Notes: a model not told the origin generated them from the letters alone. A DNA stretch of 64,000 nt from Lepas anatifera (GCA_034440635.1 JAOTON010002068.1:933001-997000); one strand, 5' to 3'; shown: positions 11,779-23,262, numbered from the stretch's first letter. Numbers and translations are program-made.

Positions 11779-11834
11779 GGCCTGTCGGGCCCGATTTGTA
11801 TTCCATAGCACGCGACAGCTTGGCCCGACAGGCC
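11779..11834. repeat. Perfect 13-bp inverted repeat inside hAT-like element A
   Basis: GGCCTGTCGGGCC at 11779-11791 and GGCCCGACAGGCC at 11822-11834 are exact reverse complements separated by 30 bases, giving a very GC-rich hairpin. The CCCGACAG core also occurs in the subterminal repeats of the element, so it may be a transposase-binding motif. That role is inferred. Confidence 0.75.
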
Positions 11835-12169
11835 GCCGTAAAGGCCTTTAGACAGGCAAAACAGTTTTTTTCCTTCGTTTCCTTCTGTTTGGAAGTACGC
11901 TCAACGCTGCCGCAAGGGTGCTGTTTGAACAGCGCCCTTGCAGCAAAGCCGGTGTAAAAGGTATGTTTGGTTTGAAAAGCAGCCCTGCGGTTTGGTGTGT
12001 TGCGCTGTGGATATGGCGGAGGCCAAGGTCCTAGAATCCCTTGGTGTGGTGGAGGCAACACGTTGCAAGGTTGTGTTTTTGATTCTTTTTCTCTTGCATT
12101 ACTTTGGTATACATCTTGAGTAAACTGGTTGAGCTTGGATTTCATCGTCCATAGTTGAAGGGCCGATAA

Positions 12170-12398
12170 ATGGCTCCGATTAAGCTGAAGCCCCTTCCAC
12201 CGTCCCGTGTCAAGCTTAAATGTGGATTTGAGGGATGTGGGTATTTTGGCGAAAAACGTTTTTTTAAGGAGCATCAGCGAATCAAGCATTCTGGGCTGCC
12301 CTGCAAGTTCAGGAACAGTGGTTTTGGTCAAGGAGGTCGTTTTGAAGCATGGATCAAACAGCGGGCAGATCAGAACAGTGTGGGGAGAAAACAAACAA
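12170..12398 (+). CDS. Candidate first exon of a zinc-finger protein
   Basis: ATG at 12170 opens a frame starting MAPIKLKPLPPSRVKLKC. It contains one Cys/His finger, C-x4-C-x11-H-x4-H (residues about 18-40), followed by a basic, Gly-rich stretch. The frame meets a good splice donor, ACAA|GTAAGT, with GT at 12399-12400. The residues encoded beyond it look non-coding, so I end the exon there. No downstream exon was found. It sits inside hAT-like element A, so it may be the BED-finger-like DNA-binding N-terminus of a degraded hAT transposase, although the Cys spacing is not standard BED. It could also be a captured host exon. Expression is unproven. Confidence 0.45.
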
Positions 12399-12399
12399 G

Positions 12400-13980
12400 T
12401 AAGTGGTGTGGTGTTCGTTGTAATTTCGGCAGCTCATATTTATTTCCACACAGTATGTTATGCTTACTGTTGATCAATAATTTTAAATGATATTAATAAG
12501 GGAAAAATGAATTTTATCAGCAAACTGGTCAAATTAGACTAAAACATTTGATTTTCCCTTCCGTCTTCTTTTAAATCCAATGCCTGTTTATCCAGAATTA
12601 ACCACAAAAGTTGCATACCTTCATGAGTGGATTTGTAGATGCCAAAGAAACAAAACTCTTCACCTTTCCACATTAATTTGAGTTTTAAGTACCAAATTAT
12701 TTCTCCCATTTCATTTTATTCACTTACCTAAATATGCCTATGATCTATGTCAAGGAGACAAAGATATAACAAAAACACAGCCTAGTGCAACCCTTACTCA
12801 TTCCTTTTACTCTTAACTTCCTTGGAAACATGATATTTATTTGACATTTACTATCTAACTGACTTAAGGTTATTTATTACTCTCATTAACTTCAGATCCT
12901 AAACCACCTACCCTCATGGAAATGAGCACTGCAATGCATGAAAAACTTTGAAATAGCCAACAGCTTAAAAATTTAGGATTATTCATGTAAACATGCATTT
13001 AAAAGTCATGGAAAGCTAATATTACATGTTTGCATTCAACTACAAGTAGCCATGATCCTTAAAAAACACTTTTTCGAATATCAAAAAAGTACCCCTCCAA
13101 TCTTGTTCGTCTGGCCATCAGAGCAAAATCCATATATAAATTTTGGGGATTCCTTCCAAATTACCCCCTCCCACCTCCAAAAAAACTGAAATCATGAAAA
13201 TCTGCAGAAGCTGGCATAAGTAACCGCATGGTATGGGAACCAGGTCAGCTTTCTTCCATTGCAAACTATATTTTTTAAGTATTCTGGGCTGGACTATGCA
13301 ACATAATAACAAAATATCACTTATTCTCATTCTAGTGCAGCATTTTTTTGTCAATTGTGGCTGCAGAGGAGAAAAAGACGGGCTGCTTCTCAGGTTATTG
13401 TATATTTCCACCTGTGACCTAAATCATCTGAATTCAAGACTGAGTCTTATTCAAGACCCAGTCGAGCTGACTTTGACGCACACTATTTGTATGCTGTACG
13501 TCCACAAATCTCAAATTACATCCAATAATAAATTTCCTTTACCAATGGTGACTCCAGAAAATGAGAATTGGTGGTTCGGTATTCAGTTTGTTATAGGTTT
13601 CTGCCGATAACCTTAATTTCCTGAGCGCGTCTGATAATTGAAAACCCGAAGAACAGTCTCAGTTCTAGAGTTTTGAAAATTAATAGACTTGTGTCATTCC
13701 ACTTAGATTTGCCATAGGCGGCTTCAGAGCACGAACAATAAGGATATCACACATATAAGGATCAGAGCACAAAAATAAGGATAATGATATCCATTGGTGC
13801 CAAACTAGAAGTTTTTATGCTAATTTTAGTATTTTCTATTAAGAATGTGGAAAATGAGTAGGAACATTTTACCAATTGAATGGGTTTTAGACAATTTTAA
13901 TAGTCCTATCCTAACCACCCGACAGATTTGGAGGTTTTTTTCGAAAGTGCCCGACAGATTTTAGATTTTTTGCAGCTCTG
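12400..13980. other. Non-coding interior of hAT-like element A
   Basis: AT-rich, with short ORFs on both strands (13118-13411 minus, 13233-13610 plus) that match nothing known. No hAT dimerisation domain or catalytic core is visible. Confidence 0.5.
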
Positions 13981-13998
13981 ATTATTTGACCGAACAAA

Positions 13999-15029
13999 AT
14001 GCCTGAGAAGAAGAGAAACGCGAGTGGTACTCAGCAGTGGACCACGCAGGGAGCGGCCGGCGCTGCCAGGCAGCGGTCGAGCGGGCCGGCTGCGGGTGAA
14101 CCTGACCGCGGGCGGTCAGGTGGTCAGCGCGGCGCAGGCGCTGGCAGAGGCGGCGCCAGCGACTCCGAGCGGCAGGGCTCGGTTAGAGACATGATCGATC
14201 GGCTAGGTAGTCGGTTGGCCCCTAACGTGAGTCAAGCCCTAGTAAGAAGCGTCGTGTATCTCGCGAAACATCTGTTGAATCCGACTCTGCTGATGTCGAC
14301 TGCACCTCCAAGAGACCAGTGACAGAGGGTATGCTAAACTCCATCATGACACGCATGATCAAACAGATCAGGTCTGATCCGTCGGCGGAGTTTGCGTCTC
14401 TTAAAGAGGACATTAACTGTTTAGGCTCAAGGATCAAGGAATTGGAGAAACACGTAGAGGAGCGGGATGGTATTCTCTATGAGCTAGAGGCAAGACTATT
14501 TGAAAGAGATGATCGAATAACGGAGTTAGAGGCGGAGCTCGATGCAACCGCCACGGAGCAGAGACAGAAGGACGTGATCCTATCCGGTTCAGCCATCCCT
14601 CCGAGCCCGACCCAAGAATGGTGGAAGGAGGACGTCACAGATACTGTCGTTGATGTTATCAAGAAACATCTCCCTGATGTGCCCGTCGACAAGCAGGACT
14701 TGGAACAGTGCTTTAGAATCGCTAAAGGAAAACGCATTGTTTGTCGATTCCACAGATCCGGGAAAGGCTCAGTTAGAGATAGAGTGTATGAAGAGCGGTT
14801 CTCCTCCAAAACTGTGCGGGGATCTGACAAGGACTTTAGTCTATACATTAACAAAAATCTGACGCCCCGCAGGCAGAAGATAGTGCAGGCTTTGCTGGCG
14901 GAGAAGGCGGCTGGCAAAGTCTACACTGTTTTCAGTAAGAACGGCACAGTGTTTTGTAAACTGATGAAGCATGGGGCACGAATCCGAGTGACCAGTGAGG
15001 CGCAGGTGAGGGATATTGTTAAATCCTGA
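13999..15029 (+). pseudogene. LINE ORF1 protein (coiled coil plus RNA-binding-like domain)
   Basis: ORF1 proteins of this clade bind the element's RNA as a chaperone. The ATG at 13999 starts a Ser/Gly/Arg-rich, disordered N-terminus (about 75 residues). Near 14215-14230 the frame shifts: the downstream frame can be followed from about 14229 through a basic KKRR patch (a possible nuclear signal). From about 14400 it shows a heptad-like coiled coil rich in Glu/Leu (LKEDI, RIKELEKHVEE, RITELEAELD). The C-terminal part (14600-15029) resembles the RRM/CTD of L1-type ORF1p, with FRIAKGKRIVCRF and basic residues. One frameshift makes it a pseudogene; the stop is at 15027-15029. Confidence 0.7.
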
Positions 15030-15493
15030 ATAATTTAGAAGGTCCTTATATGTCACACGGACATTGCAGGCAGGAATTTGGAAATGTAGGTTCTCACCAA
15101 TCAGTGATGCATTATTAGGTAATGTGTGTGGTGTTCCATTATTTGATGGGGTCAGATCTACGGGTTTTTTCAGGCTTAGTGTCAATGGAGTCAGTATGCG
15201 TTTGATCGGGCCGCGTCTTGATTTTTCAATGAATTTAATAGGTGCATCTTAAGTTTAACAAAGAAGCTTCTGTGTTTTTTTGTGTCCGCATTGACTGATG
15301 GAAGCTTGGATATGATATCGAGCGATGACATTCATAGATTGGTGCCTGTTTTTTTTATTTGCAATTCATTCACTGTACAATCTTGGCTGCAGATTCTCAC
15401 GCTAGATATGTGATATCATTTAAACAAACTGCTCACGAAGATTTGTACCTTTCTTTTATTTAAGTTAAAGCTCCTGGTGTTTATTCAGATTAA

Positions 15494-18400
15494 ATGCCTT
15501 GCGTTAACGTAGTAACATTTAATGTAAGAGGCTTACGTTCTAATATTAAGCGAAGGACCCTCTTTAGACATTTTCATCAACATTATCCTTTTTACATTAT
15601 CGTACTTCAAGAGACTCATTCCTCCGTGGAAGTTAGCAGATTTTGGGAAGCTGAGTGGGGAAGCCACATATTGTTTTCTCATGGAAAAACAAGCCATGAT
15701 GCTGGTGTAGCGGTCTTACTACCCAGGGCATTTAAAGAAACTTGGAATATCTCCAGTTTAGTAAATGACGATGCTGGAAGGCTGGTTATAATGGACTTGC
15801 AGCACGATAAATTAAGTATAAAACTCGTTGCGGTTTATGCCCCGACACAGTCGCATCCGTCCCGCCAGATTGCTTTCTTCCGATATCTGAGAGAAAAATT
15901 CGAGGAGATAAATATTGATGACGGTTCTTTGATTGCTTTGTGTGGGGATTTCAACACGCACCTAACGGAATTGGATACAGACACCCCGAAGTTTCGCCTG
16001 TCTAAGGCAGGAAAACTTTTGAAAGACATATTATGTGACTACAATCTTATCGACACGTGGAGAGATAGGTATCCCAGGATAAGGAGATATACCTGGAGAC
16101 GTATAAGGCCTTTACGGCAATCGAGACTTGATTATATTATGATAAGCAATGATATAATAAGAAATCAGTTTCTAAAGAAAGTGGAAATTAAGCCCGGTAT
16201 TCTGAGCGACCACAGTATGGTTAGCATTGAATTGACAGTTTACAAAACCGACAGGGGTCCAGGCTTATGGAGATTTAATAATTCTCTTTTAGAGGACAGC
16301 TGTTTTGTTTCTTACGCCAGAAAAGAAATAGAGAGGGGAAAACACCGCTCTGGGATATACAGTTCAGTCTGTGATTAAGGATTATTGATCGAAATTTTGT
16401 TGAGCGAAGTACGAGTATTAGCCATTCGGCGCAGTAAGGAAATGGCGCGAGAAAGAACGATAGCCTATACCGAGCTACTCGTAAACTTTGAACAAAGTGA
16501 AAAAGATATGTGCTTGGATCCTAACGATGAAAATACAACCCGATATGATTTCTTGAGAAATAAGGTAGAAGAGGTCGAGAGTGAAAAGGATAAGTGGGCT
16601 ATGATTTCATCCGGCGCAAGATGGCTAGAGCAGGGGGAGAAGCCAACACGATATTTCTTGAAATTATTGACCAGTCAGGCTAGCAGAAAAGCCATAAACG
16701 TTATTCAAAAACCGAATGGAGACCTAGTCACCGGGACGAAGGAAATACTTGGCCACTGCAGAGATTATTTTAATCAGATATATTCAAGCTGTGCGAGTCC
16801 TGAAAATGATAAACGGACCAGTGTTAGTTCGTTCTTGGACTCTCTGGTATGTCCCCAATTGGACGAACAGGATCGCTTGAGCTGTGAAGGACCTATCTCA
16901 AGCGATGAATGTATATTCGCACTCAATGGGATGCTGAACAATAAGGCTCCGTCAGTCTCTGGCTTTTCGAAGGAATTTTTGTTCAATTTTGGCCAGAGAT
17001 TAGTATTCTTGTTGTGGATTACATTAATGATGCCAGACAAAGGGGTAGTTTTTTCATCACTCAAAGGAGAGGAGTAATAACACTGATCCCAAAGAAAGGG
17101 GATCAAAAGTTATTATCAAACAAGAGAGCCATTTGTCTTTTAGACATAATTTATAAAATTGTAGCTAAGGTATTGGCTAACCGACTCATGACTGTTATTG
17201 CCAATATTGTGTCACCCTCACCAAACTGGTTCTATCCGAGGCAGGTATATTGGCTGCAACCTGCGAACAATTTCAGACGTCATCGAGTACTGTGAGAAGG
17301 ACAACTTAAGAGGCATGATCATGGCTCTAGATTTCAACAATGCGTTTAACACGGTCGAGCATCATTTTATCAAAGACGTTCTTAAAGCTTTTAATTTCGG
17401 CGACGAGTTTATTTCCTGGGTTCAACTGTTGCATAAGGACAACGAAGTAGCCGTTATAAATAACGGTTATACCTCAGAATGGTTTTCACCCTCACGGGGC
17501 CTTCAACAGGGGTGTCCATTATCTGGACCCCTGTTCGCACTAGTAGTTGAAATTATGGCCATTAGAATCAGAGCGGTTGAAGCTATAAGAGGCATTAGTA
17601 TTGCGGGTGAGTCGTTTAAGATTTCGCAATACTGTGACGACACGACATTGTTTGTAAGCGATAATGGCTCCGCAAACGAGGCTATTAGGTGCGTGCGACA
17701 GTTTGGAAAGGCTTCCGGCTTAGATTTAAACATGGCTAAATGCCAGTTTATGTGGATAGGGAAATATAAAGATCGCTTGGACAGTATTTGTGGGTACACG
17801 CCAGTTGACAAGCTCAAAATACTTGGAGTATGGTTTAGTGCCAGGTATGATTGCGAGAAGTTTAATATTGAGCCTGCAGTTGCAAAAATAAAGAAAACGC
17901 TAAGCCAATGGTCTCCAAGAGACCTTACTATCAAAGGAAAAATAACCGTAGCTAAGTCATTGATTTTGTCTCAGGTTATGTACTTTGTTGCTACGGCCAA
18001 AATTTCTAGGAAATCGCTGGACTTAATTCAGAGTCACGTGATGAAGTTCCTTTGGAGAGGACGCCCGCCAAAGGTTTCGAAGGCGACACTCTGCATGACA
18101 ATAGAAAATGGAGGACTAAAGGCTCCAGATTTGATATTGCAATACAAGGCAGGTAAAATAAGTTGGCTAGGGCGAATGTTGCGGCTTAAGAAGCACTCTT
18201 TCGTTCAGGTCTTAGAGAAAAGGTTACAAATGAAACTTGAGGACATTGTTAACACCGACTTTTCCGATGAGTGGATTAAGAGTAGGCGCATACCATACTT
18301 TTACAAGGAAATGCTTGTTTGGTTTAGGGAGTTGCATCCTATCAGGCTGCCTACCGATGGAAAAGATGTACGAAAACAACTAAATAATGGAATAATAAAT

Positions 18401-18665
18401 AGTGGAATAGTGGAAAAATAATAAATAGTGGAATAATTCGGCGTTAAGAGTGCAAGGGAAATCATTCTTTTGTCGGAAGCTTTTTGACAAAGGAATAAAG
18501 TTAATAGACGATTTTTTGATGACGTTGGTAATGTTTTAACGTACCGAGACTTTCAATCTCGGGTCCCAGATGTTCCTGTCAATCCACTGTCATACTTTGG
18601 ATGGTGCCGCTCCATTCCGGGTGAGTGGAGACGTAAATTAGCAAATTCTGAGAGATTATCTGAAC
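15494..18665 (+). pseudogene. LINE ORF2, part 1: APE endonuclease and reverse transcriptase (YCDD)
   Basis: The ORF2 protein nicks target DNA and reverse-transcribes the element RNA. The endonuclease domain (15494-16240) shows FNVRGLRS, LQETH, CGDFNTH, RLDYIMIS and SDHSMVS, all the catalytic blocks of APE-type nucleases. An in-frame TAA at 16376-16378 lies amid small compensating shifts. RT follows: LIPKKGD (about 17090), motif A ALDFNNAFN (17320), QGCPLSGPLFAL (17508) and the catalytic box YCDD at 17630-17641, where YADD is usual. Frameshifts occur near 17000 and 17217. After 18421 the frame decays but remains LINE-like up to the Penelope target site at 18666. Tx1/L1-like; inactive. Confidence 0.85.
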
Positions 18666-18680
18666 AACAAAGGGAATGTA
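18666..18680. repeat. 15-bp target site duplication, left
   Basis: AACAAAGGGAATGTA occurs here and at 25864-25878 and directly borders the Penelope nest on both sides. It shows that the whole 7.2-kb inverted structure sits between one pair of target duplications. Confidence 0.9.
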
Positions 18681-18733
18681 TAACAGTGGTTGACAGATAT
18701 TAACACTTAAACCAACACAGCAGGCAGATGAAC

Positions 18734-18761
18734 GCGTTTCGACAAAAATTGTCTTCTTCAG
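18734..18761 (-). ncRNA. Hammerhead-like motif, Penelope copy A 3' region
   Basis: The minus strand reads CTGAAGA, one A, a 5-bp stem GACAA/TTGTC with a TTT loop, then GAAAC. This is the CUGANGA...GAAA order of a hammerhead ribozyme, which is known from Penelope pseudo-LTRs. The extra A before stem II and the lack of a clear stem I are against full activity. Confidence 0.4.
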
Positions 18762-19036
18762 CATCTATGGTAGGAGGGATAAGGAACCCGTCATCAAGAC
18801 ATTCAGCAGTTTCATCGTTTGGATTTTTGTGCAAAATTATCGTGCGATAGAAATATAAAGGCACCGTTTTTGAGGATATTCCAATAATGCTTCTTGAATT
18901 ATTCTAAAATGTATACAAGCAAGCTTCGATATGAGACAATCTAGCCTTATCACTTGTTTTAAATAATGTTCTATTTTTATTTTATCATCATTATTGTTTT
19001 TGTTATTATTATATAAAACTTTTTCTCTCTCTTTAC

Positions 19037-19345
19037 TTAACCAACTCCTAATACAGCCGCAGATTTTGCCCATTTCATGAAGCCTGGCCTAAGATTAAAA
19101 GTATCATTTTTAGCTATATGTGCTGCTTCTGTAGCTTTCCTATTATCTTTGTTTTTACAAACTGCTATAATTTTAGCTCTATCCCAGTTTGGTAGATGAT
19201 TTGTTTTCATGGAATGTATGACAAATGCACTGAATTCTGAGTTGTTTCGAAGGTCTCTTCTATGTTCTTTTAATCTTGTTTTTAGACCCCGTCCTGTTTC
19301 ACCTATGTACGACTTCGTACACGACCCGCACGGCACCTGGTACAC
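19037..19345 (-). CDS. Penelope copy A: GIY-YIG endonuclease domain
   Basis: 102 residues. Penelope elements use a GIY-YIG nuclease fused to RT to nick target DNA. Visible are YQVPCGSC (in the position of the GIY strand), YIGETGR, the R-x4-R-x2-EH helix (LKTRLKEHRRDL) and the conserved Asn region near the end. It lies in a different frame from RT, as in copies B and C, directly downstream of the RT stop. The first codon of the open stretch is GTG, not ATG, so this is not a normal independent start. The stretch itself is intact. Confidence 0.85.
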   Translation of the reverse strand: MYQVPCGSCTKSYIGETGRGLKTRLKEHRRDLRNNSEFSAFVIHSMKTNHLPNWDRAKIIAVCKNKDNRKATEAAHIAKNDTFNLRPGFMKWAKSAAVLGVG

Positions 19346-21299
19346 TACACTTTTTGGATCTGAGTCATCTGATCTTTCTTTTTCGCTAAGATGCTACTAA
19401 GTTTTTTACCGGAACAAAATGCTACTTTGCAACCCGTTTCTTCAAGTTTGTTTGCAATAATTTCAGCTGGTTTGGAGTAAGGTATCGTAACGCATCGTAT
19501 CTGTTCCTTTTTGTTGGATTTCGCGGATCGTTTTCTTATATCTAGAGCTTTCTTTTTCATATTAATCAGAAATCCTCTCGGATATTTTAGCTTCGTGAAC
19601 GAGGGCATAATATGTTCTATCTCTTCTTGCAGGTATTCATCACTACAAATACGGAAGGCCCTAAGAAAAATCCTAATACCACTCCTCGCTTCACCCTATC
19701 ACTGTGACCTGAGTAATAATGTACATAGCATTCCTTGTTCGTTGGCTTTCGATATACTTTGAATTTAACTTCGGCACTCCTAACAATCTCTGTGTCAAGG
19801 AAAGCTAGAGTTCTCTGATGTTCTTTTTCAATGGTGAACTGGATTTTCGGATCAACTGAGTTTAGTTGATTGAGTTTAGTTTCTAAGTCCATATCATTGG
19901 GGACTACAACTAATATGTCATCGACATATCGAGCCCAGATCACATTTGACCCCATTATCTCTAGGTAATGATGTTTTTCAAGCCATTCCATGTATAGGCA
20001 TGCAGCAACTGGGCTCAACGGTGAACCCATCGCAAGACCACTGTGTTGAAAGTACTCATCCGAGTTGAAAGTGAAACCACCAAAATTCCTGCACATTTTT
20101 AGCAATTTTAAATAGTCTTGTTTTGGTAAGGGCAGTTGGTCAGGGTTCATGTTCTTTGTTACGGATTCGATAGCTTTCATTGGCCCCTCTACTGAAACGT
20201 TCGTAAATAATGATTTAACATCAAAACTGGCTAGAAACTTATCTGAGAAATCGATGTCCTTAATTTTCATCATGAGGTCATCAGTATTCTGTAGGTGTGC
20301 GTCGCTGACGGCACCCAACGAGCTTGATAGGGGTCTTGCTAATACTTTGGCGATACGATGAGGAGCACTGCCAATCCCTGACGTAATGGGACGCATCGGT
20401 ATATTTGTTTTGTGCAGCTTTGGAAGACCGCGCATTCGTGGTGCGGTAGGAGCCTCTTCCAGAAGGTGAAGGAGTTGTTTTCCCTTTTCAGACTTTTGTA
20501 ACAGTTTTCTTGTTTCTTGGTTGAATTTCTTACTGAGTTTTTCAATAAATCCAGAAGCTTTTTTCTCATAGGTATCTGTGTCTTGTAAGAGATTCTTCAT
20601 TTTGTTTATGTATGCAGCCTTATCCAATATCACAACTCCTCCTCCTTTATCCGCTTGAGTAATGATTATTGACCGGTCATTTGCAAGGCTCTTCAACGCG
20701 TTCATGTATCTTCTAGGTAGTTTATCAGGTTCTTTGTCCGTTAGAGCCTTACAGCATAACAGAATGCCTTGTATAAATCCCTTCTCTATATCATCCTCGT
20801 AATATTTGTAGTTCCTACGGACATGATCTACATAATGATCTTTGTCTCTGCCTGTATCAAACTTGAAACCAAGAGATAACGCTTCTTTTTCATAATTACT
20901 GAGTGACCGTGTTGATAAATTTGTAACTATGTCAACGTTCCCGGCTTCTTTCCATGGACTAGCATCGCACAGATTCTTCAGTTTTTGTTTCAGTTTCGCT
21001 TTTTGTTTATCTTTGAATTTGTTGAGCTTTGTTCGTAATGATATCGACAATTGTATTCCCTTTAGTTCGTCTTTTAGAACATATATCTTGTCTTTTACCT
21101 CAGCACATGCTTCTTCGAGGAATGAACGCGCAGAAGCACTAAAGGGATTATCTTTTCTTTTAAGTTGTTGAGGAGCTGATTTTGGTAAAACTTGTTCAAT
21201 GATACAGTCTTGAAGGAATTTTAAACGATTGAAACTGCTGGATATCTTTTTTCTGGTGACGTATTCTTGTCTCTCTGTGATGTTGGTTTCGATGTTCAT
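19346..21299 (-). pseudogene. Penelope copy A: reverse transcriptase (one frameshift)
   Basis: On the minus strand the ATG at 21299 (MNIETNITERQEYVTRKK) opens the RT ORF, colinear with copy C. It has DKGGGVVILDKAAY, GLPKLHK, FDVKSLFTN, AMGSPLSP, the catalytic YVDD, AFLDTE and YRKPTNKECYVHYYSGH. A run of six T in copy C is five here (near 19665), which shifts the frame after RGVVLGFFL and gives a false end at 19617. The original frame resumes at about 19608 and reaches the usual stop just before the GIY-YIG ORF. It differs from copy C at only about five residues, for example CRNFGG against CMNFGG. Confidence 0.92.
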
Positions 21300-21306
21300 G
21301 TCAGAC

Positions 21307-22101
21307 AAGGCTGCATACATAAACAAAATGAAGAATCTCTTACAAGACACAGATACCTATGAGAAAAAAGCTTCTGGATTTATTGAAAAACTCAGTAAGA
21401 AATTCAACCAAGAAACAAGAAAACTGTTACAAAAGTCTGAAAAGGGAAAACAACTCCTTCACCTTCTGGAAGAGGCTCCTACCGCACCACGAATGCGCGG
21501 TCTTCCAAAGCTGCACAAAACAAATATACCGATGCGTCCCATTACGTCAGGGATTGGCAGTGCTCCTCATCGTATCGCCAAAGTATTAGCAAGACCCCTA
21601 TCAAGCTCGTTGGGTGCCGTCAGCGACGCACACCTACAGAATACTGATGACCTCATGATGAAAATTAAGGACATCGATTTCTCAGATAAGTTTCTAGCCA
21701 GTTTTGATGTTAAATCATTATTTACGAACGTTTCAGTAGAGGGGCCAATGAAAGCTATCGAATCCGTAACAAAGAACATGAACCCTGACCAACTGCCCTT
21801 ACCAAAACAAGACTATTTAAAATTGCTAAAAATGTGCATGAATTTTGGTGGTTTCACTTTCAACTCGGATGAGTACTTTCAACACAGTGGTCTTGCGATG
21901 GGTTCACCGTTGAGCCCAGTTGCTGCATGCCTATACATGGAATGGCTTGAAAAACATCATTACCTAGAGATAATGGGGTCAAATGTGATCTGGGCTCGAT
22001 ATGTCGATGACATATTAGTTGTAGTCCCCAATGATATGGACTTAGAAACTAAACTCAATCAACTAAACTCAGTTGATCCGAAAATCCAGTTCACCATTTA
22101 A
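21307..22101 (+). pseudogene. Penelope copy B: 5'-truncated RT with a premature stop
   Basis: The element sequence starts at the codons for DKAAYINKMKN, in the middle of RT, joined head-to-head to copy A. It keeps GLPKLHK, FDVKSLFTN, AMGSPLSP and YVDD. At 22099-22101 the sequence TAA replaces the GAA of copy C (ACCATT-TAA-AAAGAA), a single-base nonsense change. The RT-like sequence continues beyond it until a one-base loss in an A-run near 22417. The reading frame is also open into the antisense of copy A upstream (from 21229), but that part is not element coding sequence. Confidence 0.9.
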
Positions 22102-22582
22102 AAAGAACATCAGAGAGCTCTAGCTTTCCTTGACACAGAGATTGTTAGGAGTGCCGAAGTTAAATTCAAAGTATATCGAAAGCCAACGAACAAGGAATGC
22201 TATGTACATTATTACTCAGGTCACAGTGATAGGGTGAAGCGAGGAGTGGTATTAGGATTTTTTCTTAGGGCCTTCCGTATTTGTAGTGATGAATACCTGC
22301 AAGAAGAGATAGAACATATTATAACCTCGTTCACGAAGCTAAAATATCCGAGAGGATTTCTGATTAATATGAAAAAGAAAGCTCTAGATATAAGAAAACG
22401 ATCCGCGAAATCCAACAAAAGGAACAGATACGATGCGTTACGATACCTTACTCCAAACCAGCTGAAATTATTGCAAACAAACTTGAAGAAACGGGTTGCA
22501 AAGTAGCATTTTGTTCCGGTAAAAAACTTAGTAGCATCTTAGCGAAAAAGAAAGATCAGATGACTCAGATCCAAAAAGTGTA
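22102..22582 (+). pseudogene. Penelope copy B: C-terminal RT and linker, frameshifted
   Basis: Continues the copy B RT after its premature stop: AFLDTEIVR, YRKPTNKECYVHYYSGH, then FFLRAFRICSDEYLQEE. The A-run before GGAACAGATACG is four here and five in copy C, so the frame is lost. The RT-frame stop before GIY-YIG is conserved in position (GTGTAG at about 22578). Confidence 0.85.
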
Positions 22583-22891
22583 GTGTACCAGGTGCCGTGC
22601 GGGTCGTGTACGAAGTCGTACATAGGTGAAACAGGACGGGGTCTAAAAACAAGATTAAAAGAACATAGAAGAGACCTTCGCAACAGCTCAGAATTCAGTG
22701 CATTTGTCATACATTCCATGAAAACAAATCATCTACCAAACTTGGATAGAGCTAAAATTATAGCAGTTTGTAAAAACAAAGATAATAGGAAAGCTACAGA
22801 AGCAGCACATATAGCTAAAAATGATACTTTTAATCTTAGGCCAGGCTTCATGAAATGGGCAAAATCTGCGGCTGTATTAGGAGTTGGTTAA
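22583..22891 (+). CDS. Penelope copy B: GIY-YIG endonuclease domain
   Basis: 102 residues, nearly identical to copies A and C. One visible change is HLPNLDRAK, where A and C have HLPNWDRAK. It has YQVPCGSC, YIGETGR and TRLKEHRRDL. It is out of frame with the upstream RT and opens at a GTG. RT in this copy is dead, so the domain is part of a defective element. Confidence 0.8.
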   Translation: MYQVPCGSCTKSYIGETGRGLKTRLKEHRRDLRNSSEFSAFVIHSMKTNHLPNLDRAKIIAVCKNKDNRKATEAAHIAKNDTFNLRPGFMKWAKSAAVLGVG

Positions 22892-23252
22892 GTAAAGAGA
22901 GAGAAAAAAGTTTTATATAATAATAACAAAAACAATAATGATGATAAAATAAAAATAGAACATTGTTTAAAACAAGTGATAAGGCTAGATTGTCTCATAT
23001 CGAAGCCTGCTTGTATACATTTTAGAATAATTCAAGAAGCATTATTGGAATATCCTCAAAAACGGTGCCTTTATATTTCTATCGCACGATAATTTTGCAC
23101 AAAAATCCAAACGATTAAACTGCTGAATGTCTTGATGACGGGTTCCTTATCCCTCCTACCATAGATGCTGAAGAAGACAATTTTTGTCGAAACGCATTCA
23201 TCTGCCTGCTGTGTTGGTTTAAGTGTTAATATCTGTCAACCACTGTTATACA
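22892..23252 (+). repeat. Penelope copy B 3' region, serving as pseudo-LTR of copy C
   Basis: AT-rich 3' sequence matched by 25527-25863 in copy C and by the reverse complement of 18681-19036 in copy A. It lies directly upstream of the copy C start, so it occupies the promoter position for C, as pseudo-LTRs do in Penelope tandems. It ends ...CAACCACTGTTATA. Confidence 0.8.
23168..23195 (+). ncRNA. Hammerhead-like motif, Penelope copy B
   Basis: CTGAAGA, A, GACAA-TTT-TTGTC, GAAAC, the same as in copy A. The following base differs between copies (CGCATT here, CGCGTT in A and C). In this position it would cut between the pseudo-LTR and copy C if active. Confidence 0.4.
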
Positions 23253-23262
23253 ATTGTCTGAC

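Larger units (their letters stand above)
11369..13988. mobile_element. hAT-like DNA element A (14-bp TIR, 8-bp TSD)
   Basis: The element proper is 11377-13980. It starts CAGAGCTGCAAAAA and ends with the exact reverse complement. ATTATTTG stands immediately outside both ends (11369-11376 and 13981-13988), a perfect 8-bp target duplication as expected of the hAT superfamily. A subterminal word, TGCCCGACAGATTTTA, occurs near both ends (about 11420 and 13948). The 2.6-kb interior has no full transposase. It holds a zinc-finger exon at 12170-12398, a 60-bp tandem duplication and a hairpin. It lies just upstream of LINE ORF1 at 13999 and may have inserted in that LINE's 5' leader. Confidence 0.85.

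Noticed and set aside
11774..12394. 206-codon minus-strand ORF
   Set aside because: It is antisense to the zinc-finger exon and to hairpin and non-coding parts of the hAT-like element, and it shows no domain.
14477..14917. 146-codon minus-strand ORF
   Set aside because: A shadow of LINE ORF1 on the other strand.
19617..19660. Alternative C-terminus of the copy A RT (FFLGPSVFVVMNTCKKR)
   Set aside because: It results from a one-base loss in a T-run. The copy C frame shows the original sequence.
21229..21306. N-terminal extension of the copy B RT ORF (MKLLDIFFLVTYSC...)
   Set aside because: This part is the antisense of copy A's 5' end, open by chance across the head-to-head joint.
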